Below are positions 22,147 to 31,997 of a DNA stretch of 64,000 nt, in pieces. The notes beneath the pieces are model-generated. The model saw nothing but the letters and a program-made list of their open reading frames with translations. It was not told the origin of the DNA and did not search any database. This DNA comes from Diplocarpon mali. Lineage: Eukaryota; Ascomycota; Leotiomycetes; Helotiales; Drepanopezizaceae. The position numbers and the translations under genes were made by a program. Where the stretch lies: positions 109,529-173,528 of the forward strand of contig JAENRP010000072.1 in assembly GCA_024741835.1 (NCBI GenBank). Direction: 5' to 3'. Each line of letters starts with the position of its first letter. Within the stretch, counting starts at the first letter, position 1.

Positions 22147-25100
22147 TCAAACAATAAAAGCCTTGCTCCCCTCTACGAGTCCGTCCATCAGTTTCGTAAC
22201 AGCCGCCCAAGACGGCATGAACCTCTGCACCTCGTCCAAGGCCGGAATCGTGCCCAGCTCGTTATGATCGCTCCAGAAGCATACAACACGTCCGCTCCTA
22301 CCCTCGTCTCCTTCTCGCTTGCCCTCGCTCACGGGCCACTCGACATCGACAACCCATTCTCGGTTCCAATCTCTGTGCCAAAGCTTGATCTGGTCGCTAC
22401 CACTTTCCGGGACATCGTTCCACTTACCATCACCTTTTGCAGCGCCGTGGACGTTGAATGCCGTGAACGGGTCATCAAAGCGTAGTATGCAGCCTTTGCT
22501 ATCGACGGCAGATATGTGAAAAGTGGCCTTATTCAGGCCCGGTGTGCGGCTTACTTTGAAGCTCAGCCAATCGGCATAGCTTTTCTCTGATGACACGCCA
22601 TCTCTCTCGTTGCCAACAACTTTCGGTGGAATTCCGGTCCATGAGCAGTAAGAGATACCTTGCCGGATATTGTCCTCTGAACTGCAAGATATATCCTGGC
22701 CAGCTGCTGACGGAATGTCAGTGATAATGGCTCGGACATATTCTTCAACTCCCGCGAGCGTTACTTTGTTGTTGCCGCTGTCAAGATCAAGAGTCTGCTG
22801 AAAGTAGGCCTTGAAACGATTGTTGGACGAGAACGGAAAGGCGACCAGATTATAGGCCAGAGTAGCGATGAAGACCAAAAAGAGGAACGATGGAACGTGA
22901 GCAGTGATGCGGTGTATGAACGGTGTGACAGGTAAGATCAAGAGTATCGAGAATAGCGATATGAGCAAGTAGGGTAACAAGAGAGCACTGCCGTCTGTGC
23001 CAGTCTGTGCAAGGGCAGCAACAATGAGTAAACCGACTTGTCCGACCACACTAATCATGAAGGGGCCGAGTAGAAGGAACTGCAGAAGCCAGGTCCACGT
23101 TGGCATTTTTGCAGACCAGTTCTGCTCGTCGCCGAAAGCAATCGTTTCATCGTCAGCTCCATCAGTCCCTTCGACATGCTCCGGGATGACACTGCGATAT
23201 CCTCGAGCAAACGTGGAACCAGTGGAGCTTTGATGGCCATTACCTCCGACAAGGGGGGTCGTCTCACTTGGATCCTCGCCACCATTGACATCGTTACTGT
23301 CGTCTTGAGCGTCGCCACTGATGATTGCATCCGAATTCGGTACGGCTTGAAGGCCATCTACGGTCTCGTGCTCATCATGAGCAGCTTCTACAACTGCCCT
23401 CTTCTTTGGTAGAGCGAAGAGCTCTGTCAAACCAATGAATGTCGCTAGGGAAATGGCGGCCTGGTAGAAGACGAAAAGATAGCCGCTACTGACTTTAAAA
23501 CGATCCTCGAATATAGTAGCGCCAACAAGAAGCACCCACCCAAAGATGAACATCCATACAAGAGCGTATACTCGATGAAGGGCGGATGGTCTGATAAAGT
23601 TGCATCCAGCCATTAGAAACCAGAAGACGCAGAAGAAAAGGCTGAGCGACATCGACCATACGGCGTATGTAGACGAGTACACGATCATGGGATTGATCTT
23701 TCTTAGCAGGAAAGAAGAGCCAAAGGTGAGCGCACCCGAGATGAGAAGAACGATTGGGTATCGAAAGGCTCCTCTCCAACCTCTGAGAGAGACCGTCTCA
23801 GATTGATGTCCCTCTGGTTTGACGGCCCCTGCAAACAGATAGTATTTATCCTGGCGTACCAAGAGATATGATATAGCTATCATGGTCAAAGGCGAGGCAA
23901 TGAGGAGAGTCAAAGACCAAGCGAATAGAGTTCTCAACCCGAAGACGGCGAAAGCCATGCCGAACAAATCAAACCATACACCATCTGAACCCCGGCCATT
24001 CCTAACCTTTCCAGAAGCATTGTCTCCTCGCGGGCCAACAAACTTATTCGTATGAGAGCTCAGATAGTCCATCGTCGCTACGGACGCAGACAGCATATGC
24101 CATAACGAATCTCGGGAAGCATGCTTCGCATCATCCTGCTCTGTATGGTATCTGGCTCTAGGCTCCCAGAAAGCGAGATCCAATCCTCGATAGCCCTCAG
24201 CTCGGAACACCACGTAGTCTGTTTCACTCCTGACGAAGCCTAGGGAGAACCCATCGGAGCTGACAACAGTTCCTAGCGGATGCTTGGCCTTTCCGTAAGC
24301 ACGAGTAACTTCTGTATCTGTGCTGCGGAACAGCATTGCCCGGCCTCCAGCTCCAGCGCCCTCGAGATTCAGGAAAGCATGGACGAAAGTGGCCATAGGG
24401 TGAGATAGAAAAGCCTTAGCTCCGTAAAGGCCATCCTCCTCACCGTTGTTCAACAGGACAACAACCCCTCTCTTGGGTGTATTGCCCTCCGTCGTGTAAT
24501 ATTTGATGAGCTGTAAGGCTGTAACAACTCCCATCCCGTCGTCTGTCGCTCCATAGCCGGTGGAAACACTATCGAAATGTGCATTAACCATGACACCCCC
24601 CTTCCCATGGAGCCTGTGTGTGTAGGGAGGCAGTGGTTTCCACCAGTCCTCCTCTTCGTCCTCTGTCCCGCGAATGTAGATGATTATGTTGCTGCCCTCA
24701 AAGTATGTACTGATGCCCAGTCTTCTTCCAGAAACCCCTATGCTTGTGAGAGCATTCGTCGTGTAGTTCGAGACCAAGTCATCGAAGATGACGGCAGCCG
24801 GTGGCGTGGATCGAGTTCGGAGCTCCCCTTTGGTCGCAGATTCGACATGAAAATCAAGTTCAGGTGCAGCAGCCTGGTCATGCCCATCCTGCAGCTTCGC
24901 TTCGAATCCAAAAGCTTCTCCCTGCATGCTGTTCCCGCTCTCGACCTTCTCGTACTGCACCTCATTGCTGTCCAAGATTTCTCCGACCCTCTTCAGCAGC
25001 CAATCCCTGACTTCATCGTTCCTATGGCTATTGAACGGATGGTAGCCATTGCTCAGCTCCGCTAGGTCCAGCCAGGCTTCGGTGAGGTTGAGCCCCCGGT

Positions 25101-25236
25101 ATAAGGTAGGATTGAGGGGCGCGGAGGGGACTGTTTCGTGGACGATGAGGAGGGGAATGATAATTGCGAGATAGACGACAGCGGTGACCAGTGTTACGGC
25201 CATAGGAACGAATGCGAAGGGATTGTACCATCTCAT
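22147..25236 (-). CDS. Vacuolar membrane protease, M28 family (PFF1-like)
   Basis: A single uninterrupted frame of 1029 residues, matching the usual length of fungal PFF1/YBR074W vacuolar membrane proteases. An N-terminal hydrophobic segment (FVPMAVTLVTAVVYLAIIIP) is followed by a lumenal M28 metallopeptidase domain. Zinc-site motifs are visible: VNAHFDSVSTG (about residue 217), GATDDGMG, NNGEEDGLYGAKAF (about 260) and the C-terminal histidine in ARYHTEQDDAKH. Several membrane helices follow (for example TLFAWSLTLLIASPLTMIAI and FLLLGPFMISVVGQVGLLIV), then a large lumenal C-terminal domain ending KAFIV. The family acts as a two-zinc exopeptidase facing the vacuole lumen. ATG 25236 fits the family N terminus, MRWYNPFAF. 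No catalytic residue is missing as far as I can see. Confidence 0.93.
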   Translation of the reverse strand: MRWYNPFAFVPMAVTLVTAVVYLAIIIPLLIVHETVPSAPLNPTLYRGLNLTEAWLDLAELSNGYHPFNSHRNDEVRDWLLKRVGEILDSNEVQYEKVESGNSMQGEAFGFEAKLQDGHDQAAAPELDFHVESATKGELRTRSTPPAAVIFDDLVSNYTTNALTSIGVSGRRLGISTYFEGSNIIIYIRGTEDEEEDWWKPLPPYTHRLHGKGGVMVNAHFDSVSTGYGATDDGMGVVTALQLIKYYTTEGNTPKRGVVVLLNNGEEDGLYGAKAFLSHPMATFVHAFLNLEGAGAGGRAMLFRSTDTEVTRAYGKAKHPLGTVVSSDGFSLGFVRSETDYVVFRAEGYRGLDLAFWEPRARYHTEQDDAKHASRDSLWHMLSASVATMDYLSSHTNKFVGPRGDNASGKVRNGRGSDGVWFDLFGMAFAVFGLRTLFAWSLTLLIASPLTMIAISYLLVRQDKYYLFAGAVKPEGHQSETVSLRGWRGAFRYPIVLLISGALTFGSSFLLRKINPMIVYSSTYAVWSMSLSLFFCVFWFLMAGCNFIRPSALHRVYALVWMFIFGWVLLVGATIFEDRFKVSSGYLFVFYQAAISLATFIGLTELFALPKKRAVVEAAHDEHETVDGLQAVPNSDAIISGDAQDDSNDVNGGEDPSETTPLVGGNGHQSSTGSTFARGYRSVIPEHVEGTDGADDETIAFGDEQNWSAKMPTWTWLLQFLLLGPFMISVVGQVGLLIVAALAQTGTDGSALLLPYLLISLFSILLILPVTPFIHRITAHVPSFLFLVFIATLAYNLVAFPFSSNNRFKAYFQQTLDLDSGNNKVTLAGVEEYVRAIITDIPSAAGQDISCSSEDNIRQGISYCSWTGIPPKVVGNERDGVSSEKSYADWLSFKVSRTPGLNKATFHISAVDSKGCILRFDDPFTAFNVHGAAKGDGKWNDVPESGSDQIKLWHRDWNREWVVDVEWPVSEGKREGDEGRSGRVVCFWSDHNELGTIPALDEVQRFMPSWAAVTKLMDGLVEGSKAFIV

Positions 25237-25502
25237 CGTGGCCGAGATGTACGAGCTGTAAAGCCCGTTGCAAAGCTCCTACAGAACGAAAGTCACGGAG
25301 GTGATGGATGCGACTGCCTCATAACCAGGTCCAAGCTCGCAGTAGCGGGGTACACAGACTACCTTACTTACCCACTCTGCATGGGGGTTTGGCGACGACG
25401 ACAATCTTTTCTCTTGGTCAATACCTATTCGACAATTCCACGCCATACAGTGCTACAAAACTTGATGTTTCGGACAGAGAAACGACGTGCTTGAGGATCT
25501 GC

Positions 25503-25610
25503 TTGCAAGCTTGATTTATGCCTGGCGTAGCAATTAATGAAAGCTAATGTTCCATCTTGCAAGCTGGATTGATTCCTGGCGCACTGGATCAAGAGAGCTT
25601 ATGTTCCATC
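25503..25610 (+). repeat. Imperfect tandem duplication, 2 x 54 bp
   Basis: Copies 25503-25556 and 25557-25610 both start TTGCAAGCT and end ATGTTCCATC and are the same length. By eye about three quarters of positions agree. A third copy appears to start with TTGCGATAGG but diverges at once. It lies about 270 bp upstream of the vacuolar protease ATG. Confidence 0.8.
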
Positions 25611-26302
25611 TTGCGATAGGCTTGCCATCAAGACAATATCTACTAGGTAGAGTCCTATTCATTCGCTTATCCTGAGGCCTTTGCAGTCTTGATCGTACAA
25701 ATCTTAACTACTCCTGCCGGCTTGAGAGGCCTCGATGTATTCGGGGTTGAAATCGTATGTGAAAGAATTCAAAAGGTTAGCAAATCATGTAAACTTACTG
25801 GCAGAAAGGAGGACATATAAATCACGACGCAAATATCCTGCGACCTTCTGGTAAAATGAATGTCGGTTCGAATTACCAGGCAAGTGTTCGCCGTGCCAGC
25901 CCAATCGCTCTCAGTCATCATCGCGCATGGCCATGTCTCCTCGCAAATCCACCAAGCGACCCGCAAGAGAGTACTCACTTCATAACAGTCAGCGCTAACA
26001 AGCCAAAGATCAGAAGATACATACGAAGGAACACAAGACTGTTGTAGGCGCTGTGCGAGAAGCATCGGGGTCGTCGACGATATTGAATTTCATGATTAGC
26101 AAGAAATCCTTGTCGAGCTTCGGGTCGGAAGGGTCCTGGATGAGGTACGGCAGTAACTCTTTGAACTCGTCCGCGATGTCAGCACGAAGCTCTTCTTCGT
26201 AGAGGAGAGAGAAAGCCTACCGCTAAGAACCATTCGGATATGCGTGAGGAGTGTGGGCTGCATCGGTGTCGCAAGGCGTATTTGGATATCCTTGTTCGCA
26301 TA

Positions 26303-26401
26303 TTAGATGCCATGGTTAGTTCCTAAGCCCAATGCAACGATGTTTGTAATTGGTATTCTGCTGTCTTTCTTCAAGGCCTTCAAAAGATCGTCCCACTTCA
26401 T
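26303..26401 (-). pseudogene. Possible SRR1-like domain fragment
   Basis: A minus-strand frame beginning MKWDDLLKALKK includes IPITNIVALGLGT and stops a few residues later. The hydrophobic strand followed by LGLG is reminiscent of the SRR1-like domain core. Downstream on the same strand, 26222-26046, a second coding-like stretch (LRADIADEFKELLPYLIQD) lies in another frame. Together they look like pieces of one decayed gene, or exons of an unpredicted one. The assignment is tentative. Confidence 0.25.
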
Positions 26402-28513
26402 ACATGCTCGGCTTGGCATACTCGACTTTCTCGGCTGATCTGCTGAATTCTCTCGGCAGGGGAGCAAGACTAGCCATGAAATAGCATTGGCACTCGGTCT
26501 CTGTTGGTACGCAGATTACTCTAGAACGCTCGTTCCCCTTATTCCTAATACCATCTTATATTAGTACATCATATAAAGCCGAGCAGGTTTTATAGAGGCC
26601 TTAGAGGTTTCGTAGCCAAGGGCCTCGGCGAGTATAGCAATTACAGGCTTAGAGGAATATAGTAGGGAGGTAATTCAGAGGTATAAAGGTATTATATCGG
26701 CCCTATATAAGAGGGCAGGATTTTTAAAATATGTATAATTTGACAATCTCATTCTACTCCATTTCACGTGAAATATCAATACTGGTACAGAACCTACTAC
26801 CTGCGACAAGCATTTATCAATGGATCATTGTTGGCCGCGAGCCTGTTCGTGGTAGGCTTATCGTTGTCAACTGTGACATTAGAACAAAAACAGCCTTTTG
26901 CTTATAAGCACATCTGTGAGCATCTTCTTAGCAGCCTCGTGGCTTACTAGACATCTTCTTGCCATTATTCTTGACACAGTTTCAGCCAGTGTGTTTCAAA
27001 CACATGAATCAAAGGTGCCATAGGAAGGAGAGCGCTTTCACTTACTGCATGAGATCTGCGCCAATCATTGCACACAACTTGGAACCTTCTTCCAAGACAC
27101 CAACTGGACAAATGCGTTTCTAAGAATAACACACCATCAAGAGTGGCTTGTATTTGATCGTGATCATATACTATGACGAAACCCATGGTGCAAGAGCTGT
27201 GACTATGGGTTTTTAAGATTAAGTTATACTTTCATGTGGTGTTTGCTTGGCCTACGACGAGGTATAGCCAACTTTTGAATCCTCTCTCGAACTCCCTGCT
27301 ACTCCTGCAACTGCGGGCCGTGAATCACGCTCTCTTGAAGCTGGAATGTTCTTCCAAAATTACAGACAACCCTCGATGGATATCTTACGGATTTCAAAAG
27401 TCCGAAGGCAAAATTCTCACAGCTGGTATATGCTGTGCAAGAAGACGGATGCTTCAAGCGCTTGGAAGGCTGCTTCCTACAATCCCGTAGCCTTTTTTTG
27501 ACTGTTGCCAACTCTCAAGGAAGGCTGTAAGCTCAAGTTTAACATTTCGGAAACAGAGTCTTGTTGCTAGCTTCTACTATGCTCCTTGACTGCGTAGAAT
27601 ACTTCATCGTAGGCCCCCTAACAGAAATACTACTTAAGAGTAAACCGAAACTTTTAAGCCCACGGAAAGCCCTCTCTTGCACACGATGCTAATGTGATTT
27701 CTGTTTGGCCTGCGATAAGGTACTTTTAATACAGGATTTCCTTAGGTGGTCCTCGACTCCCGTGGCACTTCTAGCATGCTAGTTCGTAGGCAAGCAGGCA
27801 CCTGTTAGGATTAGCTTAGGGTATAACTATGAGGTCACAAGGGAGGATTAGGCATATATAGGAAGCTAATGCTAGATATCTCTCACGAGCGGACAGCTAG
27901 CATTTTTAATACTTTGGGTGTCTTCCTCTTAAGCATACGAGCGTACCTTGCCTAGCTTACCGTCACTCCAACGCGAGTGCCTCTTGTCTGGTTCAAGCCG
28001 ACGACAGCCCGACGTATGCGATTAGGGAGTGCAGATCGGGTTACTCCGATTCATTCCTACCAGGTAAGGTAGATCATTATCCAGGCATAATTTACCTTTC
28101 CACGGATAAATTCAATTTCATAGGCATCTAAACCTAGCGACTCACGGGTTTCAGAAGGGCACAGAGAAGCGATTCCGAACCGACTACCGACTGACTAATC
28201 TAACGACTCGGACTCGGATTGTAGAGGACTTTTGTGAATTTATATATAGTAAATATAAAGTTAGTTTAGAATAATTACACAGTCTAAAGTAAGTGTATGA
28301 TTAGTATACAATAAATATAGCGAGCAAAAAGTAAATATATAGCAAATACGTGGTAGGTATAAAGCAGATAAACATACATAAATCAAGCTTTCGACTCGGA
28401 AAATCGATGTCCTCACGGGGGCTGGGCGCTCTTCTGATACCTGCTAGTTCCGTGCTAGGCTTAGAAAAGTATCTTATCAGCGTATATACATACACATACT
28501 TGGTACATGCCCG

Positions 28514-28526
28514 AAATAATGTACAA
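28514..28526 (+). repeat. Left terminal inverted repeat (candidate)
   Basis: AAATAATGTACAA, the exact reverse complement of 29217-29229. Confidence 0.65.
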
Positions 28527-28590
28527 GTGCTGTCTATGCGTAATTCTACCGGTTTCCATTAACAGGGCTTATATACAGGAGGTATAGCCA

Positions 28591-29166
28591 ATGATTTATC
28601 TATAACGATTCGCCGCTTTTTGCATTGAAAATCAACGCTTTCAATATGGATTCTTCATTTAGTATACCGACTCTAAAGACACTTATAAAACAGACCTCTT
28701 GTAACGGATGTTTTAGGAAACAATATTAGGGAAATACGGTTGGCATCAAGGGTTATTCTAGGAAAAGGATTGGGAAACGATAAATAAAGGTTCGTACTCT
28801 AGAATTATTATCCTAAAGGTTTAAGAGATTCTATAGCAATATCCCGAGCTTGAATTCTAATAGGATAATGCAAAAGGGCACGCTTCTAAATATACTCAAT
28901 CGGTATTTGAAGCAATCGGGATTACCCCTATCTTTTGGCCTGCGAATTCTCCTAATTTGAACCCAATCGAGATAGTATAGGATAAAATAAAAGATTATAT
29001 CGAAGGTAAATATCCAGAGGTTTATCGATCCTATAAGAGACTATATAAAGCTGTAAAAGAAGCGTGGGAATCGATAACAATTGAAAGGATTAGAAAATTA
29101 ATTAGGGAAATGCTAGAGAGATGTAAAGCTATGATCGCAGCAGGAGGAGGCCATATAAAATATTAA
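28591..29166 (+). pseudogene. Tc1/mariner transposase C-terminal half with about ten RIP-type stops
   Basis: One frame from 28591 to the TAA at 29164-29166 can be read without any indel but carries about ten internal TAG or TAA codons. Recognisable pieces are FCIENQRFQYGF, YTDS at the first catalytic aspartate, DNAKGHASKYTQ around the second, and WPANSPNLNPIE containing the catalytic glutamate, then a C-terminal end HIKY. The stops sit where family members have Trp or Gln: for example IEIV-stop where family members read ENVW, and tandem stops just before DNA. TGG to TAG and CAA/CAG to TAA/TAG are exactly the C-to-T changes of repeat-induced point mutation. It cannot encode active transposase. 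Confidence 0.85.
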
Positions 29167-29216
29167 GGAAATTGTAAAAGCAGCATTGCCAAGTATCTAG
29201 TATGCACGGCCTAGAA

Positions 29217-29229
29217 TTGTACATTATTT
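29217..29229 (+). repeat. Right terminal inverted repeat (candidate)
   Basis: TTGTACATTATTT, the exact reverse complement of 28514-28526, located 51 bp after the transposase stop. Confidence 0.65.
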
Positions 29230-30780
29230 ACCCATAGTACGAAGTATACTGTTGGGATACAGGTCATATGATCAGTCACATGACAGTACAGGCTTGGCAC
29301 TGCTGTATTTACTCTATGCTCTCGAGGAGTAGCTTCGAGAGTAAGTCTTTACAACCGAATATAATCCAACGTATTCGAGAAGGCTTCACCTGTGCACACA
29401 ATCACCTAATGTGATACCAAAATATACACATAATAGCACACATGTTTATACACACATTTATACACACATTTAAAGCCCATCTCTCGACTCTTGACCTCTA
29501 CTTCTAAAGCAGCTGGCTTAATCGCACTTTTTTCTTCCCAACTATCCTCTTCTAGCTCTGCCGCTCTCCCTATCGTCAGCATGTAGATCATCGCCGCCGC
29601 ATATATACATACATCTATACATGCCAGACACATAGCTTGCGCCATTCGAGCCCGAGCCGTCGCGGCCCTTTCTCTACCTCGCCTCTGCATGTGTTAAGCC
29701 TTTGCATATACACAATCTACCTGCACCTGCACGATCCCAAGCCGAGTCAGGGATCCGTTGCCGCGGCGTCTCCGGGACGGTAAGTGGATGTGTACGTGTG
29801 TCTGTATGTGTGTGTGTATAGTAGATCGCGTTGCCGCATACAGTATATACGACGTTGCAAGCCAAGCAGACACAACGTGAAAGTATAATTTCTCCTTGCA
29901 GGCCCACGTTAAGTCCAATCCCCCTTGCCAACGGCGCTGATGTGGTGTTTTTTTAACCTGCGACGAATTAATATTAACGTCTCTCGTTGATCATTTCTCA
30001 ACACCGACTGGTCGGATCGTGCTGGAGGGTGGTAAACCCTCCGGCCAAGCCCGGCCGGCTGATAAGGGCAGAGCGCTGTCTCGATTTCTCTGCCGCTGGG
30101 GGGGTGAGGGACGGCACGACGTCTTACTCTAGGGCTGAGATAATGGAAGACCTTCCGTGCCCGGGAATCCTTTATTGTACTATACTACACAATACTTGTA
30201 GGAATGTAGTAATCGGGGTCACGTGCATCTCATGTGACGAGAGTGAAGGAGGAGAGTGACTCTCGGGTGCACGGGCCAGACTCAGCATAGGCTTGCTCGA
30301 GTACTCACTCCGTCCCTCTCTCTCGTAGCTAATCAACAATCAATGAATACAACGAACCTTGAGATATCTCTATTTCAGTTTGCGCACCATGTGTCATGTG
30401 ATACTAACAATATTATAAAATAGCATAACATGCAATACCTCTCGGCGTAGACGTCATGATCCATCTCCCTTCGGTTGGCTGCGAGCGTGCAGCATGGCTT
30501 GGGGCGGGACGGTGAGACATGATTCTAGTCACGGTATACCGAGGAATCTACCTCTCCATGTACCGTCAAGTAGGTCCCATTCCAAGGGTACGATCTTTTG
30601 TATATGTATATATTCATACATGTATCTATATACATAAAGTCGCTACCTGTCCCTTGTTCTATGCTCCGTTTCACCCATTTCAAGATTTCTCGCTTACCTG
30701 TTTGCTCGTTTAACAAAAACAACAAAAACAACAACAACAACAACAACAACAATAACAAGGAGAAGAAGAGGCCTGGCAAG
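29230..30780. other. Intergenic, no gene recognised
   Basis: AT-rich to mixed composition, with short CA/TA-rich patches near 29430-29470 and 29780-29820 and an AAC-rich tract at 30711-30760 just before the ATG at 30781. Open frames are short and low in complexity. Confidence 0.45.
30711..30760 (+). repeat. AAC microsatellite
   Basis: A run of AAC/AAAAAC units ending about 20 bp upstream of an ATG, so possibly in a 5' UTR. Confidence 0.75.
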
Positions 30781-31064
30781 ATGCGTGTCTCTTCTGGATT
30801 AATCGGTGCCTTTCTGGCCGCCTCGGGACTCGCCATTGTCCTCCCGCGGCCAGACATCAGGATCCACATCTCCCTTCCGGTGCGTATCCGCCTGTCCTGT
30901 GCGGCAGCCGATGCTGAGATGAGATGGCCAGGAAGGCGGTGCACCGGGAGATGGCGAGAAGCTCAGAGTGCACATCGATGGTGAGTCGCTGCTCCCCGTC
31001 TGCCCTCTCGCAAACGTCGACGCCAACGGCCGATGCTGCGCTCCTGACTTTACGCTACGCTGCG
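30781..31064 (+). CDS. Possible small secreted protein or phosphatase-like fragment (model uncertain)
   Basis: The ATG at 30781 opens MRVSSGLIGAFLAASGLAIV, a plausible signal peptide. A second coding-like stretch, 30923-31064 in another frame, contains RVHIDGESLLPVCPL, then GRCCAPDFTLRC, and ends at a GTATGT donor. Its order of a beta strand, CP, a GRC and a following Phe recalls the C-terminal end of fungal histidine acid phosphatases (phytase type), but the catalytic RHG part is absent. Joining the two pieces needs an intron of only about 40 nt (30884-30923), shorter than others here, and no clear final exon was found. It could be a short secreted cysteine-containing protein, a truncated gene, or two unrelated pieces. 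Confidence 0.3.
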
Positions 31065-31491
31065 GTATGTGGGAAGCTGATCGTGGCAACCGAGAATTCA
31101 GATCCCGAACGGGCCGTTACAGTCCCCCAGCATATGAGCGGCGACGAGGAAGCGTATAGTCAACAGCGTAAGTGGTTCCGCCGACTGTCCACACGCAGCA
31201 GAGGTTAACCCTTGGTTTCCCGACACGCAGGACTCGGGGAGATCGCCTCCGCCACTAGCAAGTCCACAGCAGGGAATTCGGTCCTGGATGATGTTATCCA
31301 TCGCCTTGTAGGCGGCGATCGCGTCAGGTTCCCCTCGAGGTCTGTTGGCACCATGCACTTGCACTCCTGAGCACCAGGCCACCAAGTCGACCAGGCCGAA
31401 TCCCCCTTCTCACGTCCTGATATCCCAGCTCTCCGCACGAGGGGGCAGGGGGCTGGTGTCGAAGGCCTCTTTATCTCTTCCGAGCAGAGCA

Positions 31492-31997
31492 GCTAACGGT
31501 GCCCCTCGATAGTAACTCCGAGTTCGACACGTTCTTCGGCACCCCTGGCAAGCTTGTCGTGGTCATGTTCACTGCAGGATGGTGTGGGCCGTGCAGGTTC
31601 ATCGCCCCGAGTTTCGCCGAGTCAGTACCCTCCGCATTACATCTTCCTTCTGATCTCTCCTCTCCTCTGCTCTCCTCTCTCCCTTCTACCCCCGCCCCGC
31701 CCCCCCCTCCCCCCCCCCCTCTCACTCCCGTCGCAAACCTCCCACCGGGAAGAAGAGACCAGCAAGACTCAGCACCAGCGCAAGCTAACCACCCCCCCGC
31801 TGGGAACCAGTTACTCGAACAGGTACGCGGACGTCGTCTTCGTATCCGTCGATATTGACAAGCTGGGCACGCTGCCTCAGGGGAGCGACATCCACAGCGT
31901 GCCGACGTTCAAGTTCTACCGAGACCAGAACCTCGTGTCCATGTTCTCGGGCGCCAGCCAGCAGAAGCTGCAGGAAACCATCGAGGCGAACATGTAG
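31492..31997 (+). CDS. Thioredoxin (first exon missing)
   Basis: Coding begins by about 31499, runs to 31620, and continues at 31811-31997 after a 190-nt intron (donor GTCAGT, acceptor ACCAG) that carries a C-rich tract. The product has the classic thioredoxin plan: SEFDTFFG, the strand VVVMFTAGW, active site WCGPC, then VVFVSVDID and cis-proline in the segment HSVPTFKFY, ending IEANM. Thioredoxins reduce protein disulfides using thioredoxin reductase and NADPH. The frame opens at GTG (31499) with no in-frame ATG, so a short upstream exon is expected; an acceptor TAG lies at about 31512 with a GCTAAC branch near 31492. Downstream of the cysteine-containing fragment and on the same strand, but the two look unrelated. 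Confidence 0.85.

Larger units (their letters stand above)
25237..28513. other. AT-rich, gene-poor region with decayed sequence
   Basis: Contains the promoter of the vacuolar protease at its left end, a 54-bp tandem duplication and short coding-like fragments described separately. From about 26.5 kb TA-rich words dominate, as expected of RIP-affected repeats. I see no intact gene. Confidence 0.5.
28514..29229 (+). mobile_element. Decayed Tc1/mariner-type DNA transposon, internally deleted
   Basis: A 13-bp perfect inverted repeat bounds the element: AAATAATGTACAA at 28514-28526 and its complement at 29217-29229. Between them lies the C-terminal half of a DDE transposase (separate entry). At 716 bp it is about half the size of a full Tc1/mariner element, so the N-terminal DNA-binding part is lost. 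The right end is followed by TA-containing sequence, as expected for TA insertion, but a clear target duplication is not visible on the left. The surroundings are strongly AT-rich. Confidence 0.7.
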
